Assembly: GCF_012489685.1 (NCBI RefSeq)
Contig: NC_080042.1
Location: 63,349,633-63,413,632, forward strand
Direction of reading: 5' to 3'
DNA length: 64,000 bases
Source of the DNA: Lotus japonicus
Lineage: Eukaryota > Streptophyta > Magnoliopsida > Fabales > Fabaceae
Positions 1 to 11,590 of the stretch are shown here, piece by piece. The position numbers and the translations under genes are program-made. Within the stretch, counting starts at the first letter, position 1. Each line of letters begins with the position of its first letter. The notes beneath the pieces were generated by a model that saw only the letters and a list, made by a program, of their open reading frames with translations, searched no databases and was not told the origin of the DNA.

Positions 1-3000
1 GCTGCTGCAGGTGGTGGTACTGCTGCATATGAAATGGCGGATATTGCTGTTGATATGCCGGTTGCTGCGGAGGTACTTGCTGCAGTGGCGGAACCTGCTG
101 TTGCGGCACCTGCTGTTGTGGCTGTGCCTCTTGCGGCAGCACCTGCGGCTGTTGCTGCTGTGGAAGTGTTTCATCCCTCAAGGGTGCGTTAAGGTCCATG
201 TTTCCCAGCTCTTCCAGCTCTTGAATTGCCGCAATTGCAGTGACCGGACTTTCATGGTTAAAATGAGGCTTCAGCACTGCAACAGACTCCTTGACTTTTG
301 ATTGCTGCAAATTCATGGGTAGAAAATGAAAAATTACAATTTTTTAAAATATAACAAATACTAGACAATTCAAACCAAAGAAAGAATATTTCAACTTACA
401 AAGTGTTCCAGCTTCCTCCTGAGATCTTCATTAGCAACATTTTGAGAAGTACTAGCAGCAGCAGCAGTTGCATCCTATCCAATCAAAATGATGGAATAAA
501 ATATGCAAATCAGAACAGTTAATATAAATACAGAATAAACTAGGTTGAATGTATCTAAAAATTGTAATAAAATAAGATGCAGCATTCACATGTATGAATA
601 TTACTCACAATTACCACCCCTCATTAAGACAGTGAACATTACTCATAAATAGACCTACCATCTAACTAAGTGTGTTTGGTAAAGAATAAAAATACTATCC
701 TAATAAATTTCTCATTTACTCTTCCTAAAATTATATCCATGTATTTCACCTCCTTCATACAAATTTCAACATTATGGAGTTATAACACAATCATGTGAAA
801 CGATCAAATTAAAAATGAACGAGTACTATACAGACATTTCATATTCGTCCTCATAATTCATAGTAGCACCACTATCAGTGTTAAAATAGTAACAGCAAAC
901 AGGGTTGAATTTGAAAACAATTGTCCACATAAATTCTAAATAAAAAACAAAATTCGCACAGGGACTAAAGTGACTAATAGAGTAATTCAGATAAGGAAAT
1001 CTAAGAACAAAAAAGGGACATCTAAAACTAATACAGTACATACTTCTCTGAATTAGAGCATAGTGCTCATTGGGCAGAACCAATCAATGTGGACATGCTT
1101 CTCCATCAACAATTCTTATAAGAGCATTGTGCTCATTGGGCAGAACCAATCAAAATGCAAGACAATATCAAAAAAGCTTCAGCACAATTGTTATGCTCGC
1201 ATTATTATCTTAAAACATCTTAAGTTTTTAATTGGTTTGCCTAATTGCAAATGTGTAATTTAAGAATTACTCCACTTCAATAATCCATTAAGTTCCTTTC
1301 ATATAGAAAAGGAAGCAGAAAACGATGTAGGAAATAGAAAAACCAAGCAGGAATCAAGTAGAAATAGAAAACCAATTTAAATAGAAAAAGATTAAAATAT
1401 ATTTTTGGTTCTTACACTGAACCACTACTTCCAATCCATATACAAACATAAATAAATAGAAGTTTTCAATTGAATCACTTCATATAAAATAATCCTTTTA
1501 TAGTCATTTCCATTTTGGTCTCCATAAATCACAGTAACTCTACACAATGTAACAGTGTAACAATGGCAAAAACAGCAGGGGTGAAGTTCAAAACAGTTGT
1601 ACATATTATGTCTAAATTAAAAACTTCTTTCATAAAGTGAAAATGAGAGTTACATTCAAGAACTAAAAATATAAAACCATAAAAAAAACATTCAGACATC
1701 ACAACTCTAAACACAAAAACAAATATGCAAATAAGTAACATTTAGAAAAGAAAAAAATGATCAAAACATACTTTTGGTTTTTATACACACCACTAATTCC
1801 AATCCTTATACAAATATAACTAAATAAATGTTTTTCAATATTTTCCGATGTAACAAAAAAAAAAAAATGTTTTCAATTTAATCACTACATATAAAATAAT
1901 TCAGTTTGGTCCGTGTAGTCTATTGCAATTATAACAGCATCGTTGGAGTTATAACTTATAACACAATAGTGATGTCAGTCAAGGTACTAAATTAAAAATG
2001 AATGACATGTACAGGGACCAAAAGTACTATACAATTTGTCTCTATACAGTTATTTCCATTTTGGTACCAACAAATCAAAGTAACTCTATACCAAAAGTGT
2101 TGCAATGGCAACAAACTACAGAGGTGAATTTGAAAACAATTTGCAATGCTTCTTTTTCTAAACAATTTGTTATCACAAACGCTGTAACCCATTCCACCAA
2201 AAATCAAGCAAAAAATATGTAAATAAGAACAATTCCTCTAAATTTAGAGAGCAAACAGAGGGGAAAAAAGAGCAGGTCATCTAACAATGATAGAGTGATT
2301 ATGAAACATTTAGAGAGCAAACAGAGGGAAGAAAAAAAAACAGGACATCTAACAATGATAGAGTGATTATGAAACATTTCCTACAAAAACACAACAGCAA
2401 CTACTGAATTTAGAATGTAAAACAAATTTAAATCATACAAAAAAAATTGAGACAAAATTTGCACAAACTCTTCTTAATCCATAAAGTTTCTAAGGGTAAG
2501 AGCAGAAATTTTTCGTCTCCCCAAAAATATGTAAATTGAAAGCAGAAGAGAAAAAAGGATGATATCTAACAATAATAGAGTAATCCAAACATTTCAATTC
2601 TAAACACAAAAAGAGTAACTTCATTAAGTATACTGGGAACAGAAGCAATAACACAAACTTAGATTTGGAATTAGAAATTGAATATGATTTTCTATAATAA
2701 AAAAAGATCCTTTCAATCTGCATGATTCACTCATGTAAAATTCTAAAGGTCATACTGGTCCTACAAAGTCAACTTGCAGTTTAAACATAAAACTCACAGC
2801 TTTACAACAGATATTTCAACAAAATACTTTCACTTATTAATGTTAATCAACTCCAAACCAGATTTCAACCTAGAAATAAAATAAACAGTAAACAATCACT
2901 TATTATAAAAGCTATTGGTGCATACAGCTACACTGTTTTTATATTAATTGAAATGGTCCATGGGAAATGCAGTGAGCAACATTAAAACAGTCCAAAAAAC

Positions 3001-5295
3001 TGCAAATAACAACTATTTCTATAAATTTAAAAGTCCAAAAATAGTAGGAAATGTAATAAACCAAGGAAAATAAAGTACTTTAAACAATAAAAAAAGTAAA
3101 AGACAGAAACAGATATAATAACTTTATTTTCTTGTATAAGTAAAAAAAAATTAAATGATTTAAAACAATTTTAAATCATACAAGGATTTTGATGTAGAGC
3201 TTGCTTGTAAAATCTTAATTCATTCATGTTCCTCATGTCACAATAGTCCAACAAAATAAGCTTGCAGTATAACACAGCTTTTCAAAAGATAATGACACTA
3301 TCACAAAAGTTTCTTTTTCATAACTCACTCATGTTAAATCCTGCATGTCACAATTACTAGTTCTAAGAAATAAATTTGCAGTTTAAACTTAAAATTACTA
3401 GTTTTCAAACAGATGTTAGTATAAAAGGCATTCAGTCATTAACATCATTTCCGAAAAAACAAATAAAACCAATGTTTAAGGGGCCAAAAAGATTTGATAC
3501 ATAAAGCTACAAAGTTTTCTTCAAATAAATATGGTCCCTGGTGATGCAGTATTTAAACAATCCAAAAATAACCCAAAAAAACCATCTGTGTTTAAACAGA
3601 AAAAAATTGGAACTTACATCTTATATGAAATATATAAATTTATAGATATTACTGGTTTTATTCTCTGATTAAACACATTACAAAAACTAAACATCAAGTT
3701 TATCCCCCAAAAACAACATACAAAAATAAATATCTGTAAAAGTCAAAAGGGATAAGCTAATAAATATTAGTAATACGCAATCAATCTAGTACAGCTGCAA
3801 AAAATCTTCTAGTACAGATTTTAAAGTATCCAAAATTAAAACAAGAACCCAAAACACAAATCAAACTTCAACTACAAATAAGTTGATAGATCTTGCACAT
3901 AACAAGCATAAAAGAAGAAAAACGCATCTTAATGTAAACAACATTGTAACATAAAAACAAAATGTATCACCTTTCTGGGGCGCCCCACCGGCCTTTTCCC
4001 TGCGCGTCTTATGTGCTGCATAGTCAAACCACCACCAGGTTTCCTTCCACTTCCACGTGGCCGGCCACGACCACGGCCACGCCCAGCAACACTAGTCACA
4101 GGAACAGCACTGGCCACCACCACAGCATAAGCATTCTTCCTCGGCCTTCCTCTTCTTCTAGCCCCTGAACCCTCCGGAGCCGCCACAGCTTCCACCGCCG
4201 GCGCCTCAGGAGGAAGCGCAGCAAAGGGAATTGGGTTCGCCCCCGGCTGATTCTTCGGCGGACGGCCTGGACGTCTCTTCGGCAAGCTGGGATCCGCTGC
4301 GACAGCAGCAGCAGCAGCAGGCTCCGCCTTAGGACGGCCAAGCTTCTTAGCAGACTTAGACCCAGGTGGACGCCCCCTCCGGCGAGGCGTCGCGCTTGAC
4401 GGGCCAGGTTGGCCAGGCTGGACCCCTGCCGCCACCACCGCCGGACTCTTCCTCGGACGGCCCGGACGCCTCTTTGTCCCCTCCGATGTCTCTCCCTGCA
4501 CCTGCACCGTCACCGGCACCGCCACGGGATCATCAGCAAGCCCAAGCGCAGCCCAAACAGGCTCGGCATTCTGAGCAGGAGCAGCATTCTGCTGCACGTT
4601 GTTGAACTGAGGCGGCAGGTTTTGCGGTTGCGGTTGCGCCTCCGGCTGAACCTGCTGCTGCGGCGGCAGCTGTGGTTGAAGTTGAACCCCAGGCAGGGGT
4701 AGGGGCTGGGGCAGGTGCTGGGGGGGTTGAACCTTCCTTGGACGACCTCTCGGCCTGGATGCCGGAGAAGGAGAAGCACCGGCACCGGCGGCGATATTCT
4801 CCGGCGGCGGAGGAAGTATCGGTGGCGCAGATCCAGGTAGCTTGTAAGATTTCTTGTCCATGACGAGCATTCCGTTGGTCTTCAAACGCTTGAGGTGGTG
4901 AGTCAACAACGATTCGTGCGACTGAGTGAGCTGGTCCTTGTAGACTTGCTCTATGTACTTGTTTATCGCTCTCTTGCTCGAACCGTCTTTCTCCTTCAAA
5001 GCCCCAATTGCTGTGTATATCATCTGCAACACAAAACAAGAAGATAAAGAAAACAAGAACATGAAGAAGAAACCACAAGAAGAAAAGGGAGAGAATCTAG
5101 GGATTTTAGTTCAATTTATGAGATGTGTGTGGGTTTGGGTTTGGGTTTGGGGTTTACCTCAGCATAGGGTGGATGGGCTGGATTATCGGCGGGAGCGGGC
5201 GGAGGAGGAGGGTGGTTGTTGGGGTCGGCGGCGAAGGGGACGGTGGCTGTGGGCGGAGCAGAAGCTGAAGGTGAGGAGATCGAGGATGGGTCCAT
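1..5295 (-). CDS. Linker-histone H1/H5-domain and AT-hook protein (HON4 / GH1-HMGA type), 3' end outside window
   Basis: Likely a nuclear architectural protein that binds linker DNA through a winged-helix H1/H5 domain and AT-rich minor grooves through AT-hooks. Exons on the minus strand: 5295-5158 (46 codons from ATG; S/P/A-rich), 5023-3971 (351 codons), 474-400 (25 codons), 304 to beyond base 1. All junctions are GT-AG and phase 0. Exon 2 opens with MIYTAIGALKEKDGSSKRAI, the H1/H5 globular domain (about residues 45-112). P/Q-rich linkers follow, with about eight AT-hook cores of the GRP type (such as RRPGRPRK, RRRGRPPG, RPVGRPRK). Exon 4 holds the conserved block with KVKESVAVLKPHF and AIQELEELGNMDLNAPL, then a Q/P-rich tail that continues off the edge. 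This domain order matches plant HON4/GH1-HMGA proteins. Intron 2 is unusually long (3,496 bp). A small exon hidden in it cannot be excluded, but direct splicing keeps the frame. Confidence 0.9.
1055..1154. repeat. Direct repeat of about 34 bp, spaced 66 bp
   Basis: Units at 1055-1088 and 1121-1154 share the core gtgctcattgggcagaacca with one or two mismatches. Both lie in intron 2 of the H1/AT-hook gene. Confidence 0.75.
2242..2376. repeat. Tandem duplication, 66-bp period
   Basis: Two adjacent copies start with atttagagagcaaacagagg at 2242 and 2308 and end with agtgattatgaaac. They differ by a few substitutions and an A-rich length change. Intronic. Confidence 0.85.
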
Positions 5296-5395
5296 GGAGA
5301 GAGAGAGAGAGAGATTCGAAAATCGAAAATGGAATTGGAATTACAGCATCTCAAGAGAGAGAGAGAGATATTATTATTACAGAGAGAGAAAACAA
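5296..5395 (-). promoter_or_regulatory. CT-rich 5' leader of the H1/AT-hook gene
   Basis: Directly upstream of the ATG, the minus strand has two (CT)n runs (plus-strand GA runs at about 5298-5314 and 5354-5369). CT microsatellites are common in plant 5' leaders and core promoters. The exact transcription start cannot be fixed. Confidence 0.5.
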
Positions 5396-5400
5396 GGGTA

Positions 5401-6059
5401 GGTAGTTTCGTAATATTGCCCTCACTCCATGGTTAAAATTGGAATTTAATTAATTGATTAATGGCCAATGGGTGAACCTATATATCTTGAAATTAAATTT
5501 ATTTATTTTATGAAAACAATTAAAAGGTCATCTGATGAGACTGAATTCTGATGACGGTGATGATGATACACAGATTGGGTTAGGTTTCATCTACACCGTT
5601 GATTTTCATGTGCTTTGGATTACTGACGTGGCATTTCCCATTTTTTTCTCTATTTTCTAACCGGTTACTAGATTTCTTTCCATATTTTTATTGGGTCCTT
5701 GATTTTATTTGCCATTTCGGGTTTGTACTTTGGTCCTTTGCTTTTTTTCCGTTTCTCACTTGTCTCCCCACATTTCCTTTGTGTTTTCAAAGTCCACACG
5801 CCTCGTCTTTTCCTTCTACTTTTTTTTACTTTTATCAAATAAATGGAAAGAAATCTAGTAAATGGTTAGAAAATTGAGGAAAAAAAGGAAAAGTCATCTC
5901 AGTAATCTTTCTGCATTTTTTTTACATTGAAAAGATAAATTACACCCGTCAGAAATCGATTCTTAGACATCTCTTACCCAACTCATATGTTCCCCAACTC
6001 TTATCACTTGAGATATCCTATTAATTAATATTTCTACATTTAATTGGAAGTCACTTGTT
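5401..6059. other. Intergenic, no gene seen
   Basis: AT-rich sequence upstream of the minus-strand H1/AT-hook gene; it should contain that gene's promoter. No coding ORF or repeat was recognised. Confidence 0.5.
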
Positions 6060-6339
6060 TAGTCTCTCCGATCCTAAATAACTGACACTATTTCTAGCTG
6101 AATTTTGTTCCTAATTATCTATCACTTTACAAAGTTCAAGAGAGCATTAATTATACTTTACCAATTGTATCATTCATTTATTGGTGGTAGGAAATTTAAA
6201 AAGTTAGAATTAATAAGAGAGATAAAGGGTATAATAGAAAGCTAGATTGTAATTTTAATAAAACAAGAACATTAATTGTTATTTCTTAATACTTGTGCAA
6301 CAACTTTAAAGTGTCAGTTATATAGGAACGGAGGGAGTA
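6060..6339. mobile_element. Stowaway-type MITE (Tc1/mariner group)
   Basis: Inverted ends: left tctccgatcctaaataactg, right cagttatataggaacggagg, flanked by TA dinucleotides at 6060-6061 and 6338-6339. The CTCCxTCCGTxCC-type end and TA duplication fit Stowaway. About 276 bp, no coding capacity. Confidence 0.85.
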
Positions 6340-7377
6340 GATTTCAAGGATTTATTTCACTCATGATCTTTGTCTTTGAGTCGTAATTAGCGTTAATTGA
6401 GCTACAATATCTACTAGTTTTAAGGGAAAAAAAGAAATTAGTATATTTGTATAAGCATTGTTCATTGAGATTAATTTATATGCACTAACACTCTAACACT
6501 CTGACAATGTACATACGTTTTACACAATTATTTAATCACATCATTTCACATAATTAATTTTTTAATTTAATCTCTTGTTCAATTTTTTTTAAATGGCTGT
6601 TCAATTATATTTGTTAATAGTATTTTTGGTATTAACAAAGTTGTTATTGCGTTGAAAAACTAGAATGAAAAGAAGTGAAGTGATAGGTCCAAGGAATTAA
6701 TGAAAACTGAAAAGGTAACAAACTAACGTGACATGAGAACCAGTGAACCACAAAAATCTCTCGATCTATCTATTGGGGGGATTCAAAATTTTGGTACACC
6801 AAATAATATTTTCAAATTTTGAAGAAAATCAAAATCTCCCGCCCTTTTGAAAAACAAGAGCTAAAAACATTCATGGAAGTGGTCAAGTGGAAGTTGTTAC
6901 TCCCTTGATTTTGACTTTTATTAAGCAAAGTCCTAGTCATCTGATTTCTGCTATTATAAGCTACCGGTTGGACCACATAGGCAAGAATATTAGTACTATT
7001 TTTGAATTTCATGATGAAATGCTTGCATCTCCCATGTAAATATATCATGTGTATTTTCAACAACAACAAAATCATTTGTAAATTATAATAATAATTCGTA
7101 CACTTACATGTTAGATACATCATACATATACTTGGATGAGGATCCAACTGTATTTAGGAATCCCTATATTTACCCATGTGATGTGATGTGGTTTTTTAAT
7201 AAATTAGAAAAATGTGAATATTCTTTAACTTCTGATATTTATATTGAAAAAAATAGTGTAAATTAAAAGTACGATTATAAGTCAATTTAAAAATATTGAA
7301 GATGATACATTTCTCAATTATGAAATATTACAAGCATGATTATTTATTTTTGGTTTAAGAGAAAAGAGAAAAGATAA
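6340..7377. other. AT-rich intergenic DNA, nothing recognised
   Basis: No convincing coding frame. The open frame at 6812-7147 on the minus strand has no recognisable domain and no splice context, and is treated as chance. Confidence 0.5.
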
Positions 7378-7762
7378 CACAACTAAGAAAGCACGTCAAG
7401 GTCCAAGGCTTGAATAGCTGAAGAGGGTGGAAGCCTCCAAACACGGTGAAAATCATCCTTGCAGGTTTGTCGGGCTAGCACATCGACTTCATTATTCCCC
7501 TCATTGGGAACATAGGCAATTTGAGTTTTCCAATCACGGCCCAATAAGGCCCGAACTCTAGCAATCGCATCCCTCGCCTAGAATTGCATCGAATCAGTAT
7601 TCCATTGAAAAGTCTCCACAACATTCATGCGACCTGAATGACAAATTATCTCTTTACTTGAGCCCAAGCTCAATTGCTAGAACTTCAGCCATAAAAGGAT
7701 TGTCAAAACCAAAACTCACAGTAACTCCAAGGATCCAATTGCCATTGCTATCTCAGACAACA

Positions 7763-8028
7763 ACACAACAACTCATTCACTTGGAAGACGAATTGAAGCT
7801 GCCATCAACAAACACATGCATTGTTGTGAGAGGCGTCCCCCAAGATTGAGATGAAGGACAACGTTTAGATCACCATATTGCGGCCGAGGCAACTTCGTGT
7901 TTGGCCATTTTCGCTAGCCAGAGACGTCATTAAGGATCTGTCGCAGAACAAAGTTAATCCACCAAGAGCATGCTCGTTCCTCCAACTTCAGGACCACCAA
8001 AGCACAACGACAACCAAGATGTTGTAAC
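7763..8028. repeat. 266-bp direct repeat, left copy
   Basis: Nearly identical to 8431-8696 at an offset of exactly 668 bp, with a handful of substitutions. The two copies bracket the 8029-8430 insert. LINE-derived sequence. Confidence 0.92.
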
Positions 8029-8430
8029 TGCAGGACAATCAATATTCGTAACTGCCAAACCTGCAATCTCGCCTTGATTCTCGCATGCATTCATGGTTCG
8101 GTTTCCTTTGTTACCCTAGTTTAGGCTTGCTCAAAAAAACCAGCCCGAACCGGAATCGGCTTACCTGAGCCCAACCCAATGCACACGTGCGGTCCAACAC
8201 GGGTTCGCGGGTCTGCGGGTCATTGGTTCGGTCCCATATGGTTTTCCACGGGCGAGATAGGTCCATGAAAATGAAATCCGTTGGTGACCGGGCCCGACCA
8301 AACTAGATATAACATATTTATGTTGAGGCCCATCCAGCCAACCCAGTAAGAGAAATTTGACCCAAAAAAAAATTGTTGTCACTTATTTACCTTTCTCCTT
8401 AACCCTAACCGGCCCAAATCCAATTACCCA
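8029..8430. repeat. Ectopic copy of the 11463-11901 segment inserted in the LINE
   Basis: From tgcaggacaatcaatattcg onward this matches 11463-11901, apart from a short internal deletion and point changes. The donor stretch spans the junction between LINE ORF1 sequence and the GC-rich non-LINE DNA next to it, so it is a copy of that junction and not a free-standing transposon. Confidence 0.85.
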
Positions 8431-8696
8431 ACACAACAACTCATTCACTTGGAAGACGAATTGAAGCTGCCATCAATAAACACATGCATTGTTGTGAGAG
8501 ACGTCCCTCAAGATTGAGATGAAAGACAACGTTTAGATCACCATGTTGCAGCCGAGGCAACTTCGTGTTTGGCCATTTTCGCTAGCCAGAGACGTCATTA
8601 AGGATCTGTCGCAAAACAAAGTTAATCCACCAAGAGCATGCTCGTTCCTCCAACTTCAGGACCACCAAAGCACAGCGACAACCAAGATGTTGTAAC
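8431..8696. repeat. 266-bp direct repeat, right copy
   Basis: Partner of 7763-8028 (offset 668 bp, no length change seen). LINE sequence resumes at 8697. Confidence 0.92.
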
Positions 8697-10836
8697 GATG
8701 TTGCAACAACTTATCAAACCAGATATGAAACGACAATTGCAAGTGTAAAGGAGGCAAGCTGGTAGCAAAGTGGAGCCATATTTGGCAAGATAGCGAGCAT
8801 ATATGAAAGATATGGTTAACATACTCAATTTCCTAAAGATAGAGAGAACATCAAGGACTAGAGGACATATGATTATAATGCCTTTTTGCACCCGATCATA
8901 AGCTTTTTTTAGGTCGATTTTCAGAGCCACTGAGCCCCCCTTATTATGGGTATGCAACATATGCATTACTTACTGGACTGGGATAACATTCTCCTTGGTC
9001 CCCCTGCCCGGAATGAAACTTCACTACAATGGTCCCACAAGAGTTGTTAAGAGCGGTCAGAACCTGTTCACTAAAACTTTGGTAATTATTTTATAGGCCA
9101 CATTACAAAGACTTATCGGTCTGAAATCCATGAACTGAAGAGGCTCCTCAACCTTTGGGATTAGAACAATAAGAGTCTCTAACACTGCAGGATCCTTCTT
9201 TCCATTCTGATAAGCCTCATCCACCATTCTATGAAGGTAATGCCTCACAATATGCCAATATTTCTTATAAATGAATGCTTAGAAACCTTCAACACCTGAT
9301 GCCTTAAATGATTGCATGGATGACAACATTCCTGGCCTCCTGTAAAGCAATAGAATGAACAAGATTAGCTTTATCATCCAAAGATATATTTGGAGGCTTA
9401 GTTTCCAAGATATAATCTCCACCAACTTGCAAATCAATAGAAGAGATTAGTAAAAAACCTTTACGCTTCCGCCTAAAGCACTGTAGGATTCGTGCATCGT
9501 TGATTATCCCCCACAAACAAGCCATTAGCCGTGGATTTTATTCCTCTTCTGATGAATCATTGTTTGTGTGTGAAAGAATTGTGTGTTACGGTCACCAAAA
9601 CAGACCCACTTCTCTTGGGATTTCTAGAACCATAAAAAATCTTCCTGTAAAAGGATCTCCTCATACTCTCCCTTAGTGCTTTCTCTAGCTACAATATAGA
9701 TTATGTCTTGCGCCACTCTAACTCCAAGTCAACTCCTTGAAGCTGTCTCTCTACTTTTTTCTTTATCCTAAAAATACACCCAAATATATCTTTGTTAAAC
9801 ATGGTTATTGTCTCCTGAATGTTTCCTAGCTTCGCCACGAAAGAGTCTAGGGGGGTTTTGCCAAGTGTCGCATACCACCGCATCAAAGGACGGATGAGTT
9901 TCCCAGGTAACTTGAATATGAAAGGGACGGTTGCAACAGTCCCCTAGATCTGCTTCAGACGTCAAAAGAGAGAACAATGATATGAATATAATCTTGGCAG
10001 ATGCTCAATATAAGCCTCCGAAGAGAAGTAACACCAAGAAATATCTCATATGGCCTTGTCTAAGTGTTTTGCTATCACTCGTTTGCCATTTTGTCTTCTT
10101 TCCCATGTAAATTTACTCCCCGCCGCACCCAAGTCAATTAAATCACAATCTCCCATGACTTGCAGCATTCGTTGAGCTCAGTTGCTAAAAAAATCTCCAC
10201 CATCCACCTCAGAAGGTGACCAAGTTTCATTGAAATCCCCCAGCACTAACCAAGGTTCCACAATACTCTACCTTAGGTTCAATAAATAAGACCATAACTC
10301 TTCTATGCGTGTTGGATTGGACTACAATAGACAAAGGAACAAACCCAATTTCTAACTCCACAGCAAGTCGTCACTGAAACAATTTGGGGGTGAACATCCA
10401 TCAACTATATTCAGAACCTCCTGGAGACAAGAGCTAAGACCCAGATACCCCCTCTATGGCCCAACGCCTCATATTTACTACACAACTCATAACCCATTCC
10501 TCTCCAAAATGATTATACTCCATCAAATCTGAAATGTGTTTCTACTACTACAATAGACAATAGAAATTAACAAATAAGGTCCCTCACCCGTCTCTGACCT
10601 CGAGCTCCTACTCCTCCACGAATATTCCAAACAATGATATTTAATCGTGTATTATCCATAAAATAGGATATGAAGCAAGGACCCGAACAAGTTCATTAAC
10701 TAGACTTGCGAGGGTGGTGGCATCACTACTCCCGACGCCAGGATCGAATGGTGCCCCTAAAATCATGCCATGTCAGCATCTGTTAGGTGATTCAGTAGAT
10801 AATGAACGGAAGGTAACAGTAGGGGTTGAAACCTTA

Positions 10837-10951
10837 AGAACCCTAAATTTAGAGGGACTAAAAATATATTTAGGGGTGTTTTCCAAAAAAGTAGTTTATA
10901 TGGACCTAAACCAAAGAACCCTAAATTTAGAGGGACTAAAAATATATTTAA
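10837..10951. repeat. Short direct repeat between LINE ORF1 and ORF2
   Basis: Two copies of about 37 bp share the core ccctaaatttagagggacta, at about 10837-10874 and 10915-10951. Confidence 0.8.
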
Positions 10952-11058
10952 GCCTTTCCATTAATATAAACATATGAGCTTTTGGAAACGTATTTTCTTG
11001 CTTCTTTCCTTTCCTAGTTTCTAATGTATTAAGTGCAGCCCCTTTAGTCACTCCGTGA

Positions 11059-11590
11059 TTTACTCCTTTGAAGTTATTGCGAGATAAATGCTCATTTAAT
11101 TACCGTTTATTATTTCTCAAATTTCTCCCCTTCTTATCCACAACTAACCATTCACCATGAGCCTTTGCAGGACAATCAATATTTGTAACTGCGAAACCTG
11201 CAATCTCGCCTTGATTCTCGCATGCATTCATGGTTCGGTTTCCCTGGGTATTCTTGTTCATGTTATGCATTGCAACCTGCAACTCCTTTGATACCCTAGT
11301 AATTGTCTCCTCTTTCGTCACCTCTATTGAAGCTATAATCTTTGACTTCTTGATTTACTCCTTTGAATTTATTGCGAGATATAAAGGCTCATTTAATTAT
11401 CATTTATTATTTCTCAAATTTCGCCCCCTCTTATCCACAACCAACCATTCAACATGAGCCTTTGCAGGACAATCAATATTCGTAACTGCCAAACCTGCAA
11501 TATCGCCTTGATTCTCGCATGCATTCATGGTTCAGTTTCCTTGGGTATTATTGTCCATGCTATGCATTCCAGCTCCTTTGATACCCTAGT
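11059..11590 (-). pseudogene. LINE ORF1 C-terminal fragment, tandemly duplicated
   Basis: The minus-strand frame encodes AHGEWLVVDKKGRNLRNNK, resembling the 'GxWxxVxKKxR' block found in plant LINE ORF1 (gag-like) proteins. The segment occurs twice in tandem with a period of about 293 bp (11059-11351 and 11352-11590), both copies starting with gatttactcctttgaa. It lies upstream (in minus sense) of the ORF2 pseudogene and probably belongs to the same element. Confidence 0.65.

Larger units (their letters stand above)
475..3970 (-). other. Long AT-rich intron 2 of the H1/AT-hook gene
   Basis: It begins with GT at 3970-3969 and ends with AG at 476-475, both in minus-strand sense. No exon-like ORF was recognised. 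It contains two local tandem repeats and several diverged copies of a stretch carrying 'ttccattttggt', 'agtaactcta' and 'gaaaacaatt' near 880-950, 1505-1640 and 2040-2150, probably old repeat-element debris. Confidence 0.7.
7378..10660 (-). pseudogene. Decayed L1-type LINE ORF2 (endonuclease, reverse transcriptase, RNase H)
   Basis: Reading the minus strand from high to low coordinates: an apurinic endonuclease start near 10650 (NIIVWNIRGGVGARGQRR), reverse-transcriptase blocks at about 9250-9057 (LETLIVLIPKV, FRPISLCNVAYKIITKVLVN) and about 8966-8890 (ALKIDLKKAYDRV), and an RNase H tail at about 7600-7378 (NEGNNEVDVLARQ). The frame is broken many times. This is the usual domain order of plant LINEs. 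The 3' half is disturbed by an inserted segment at 8029-8430 flanked by 266-bp direct repeats. Non-functional. Confidence 0.85.

Noticed and set aside
4096..5078. Several other ORFs over the H1/AT-hook exon
   Set aside because: Alternative frames of a GC-rich coding exon whose own frame has clear domains.
8396..8412. Telomere-like 'aaccctaacc' words (also near 11875 and 11904)
   Set aside because: One or two units only, part of the copied segment; no CCCTAAA array.
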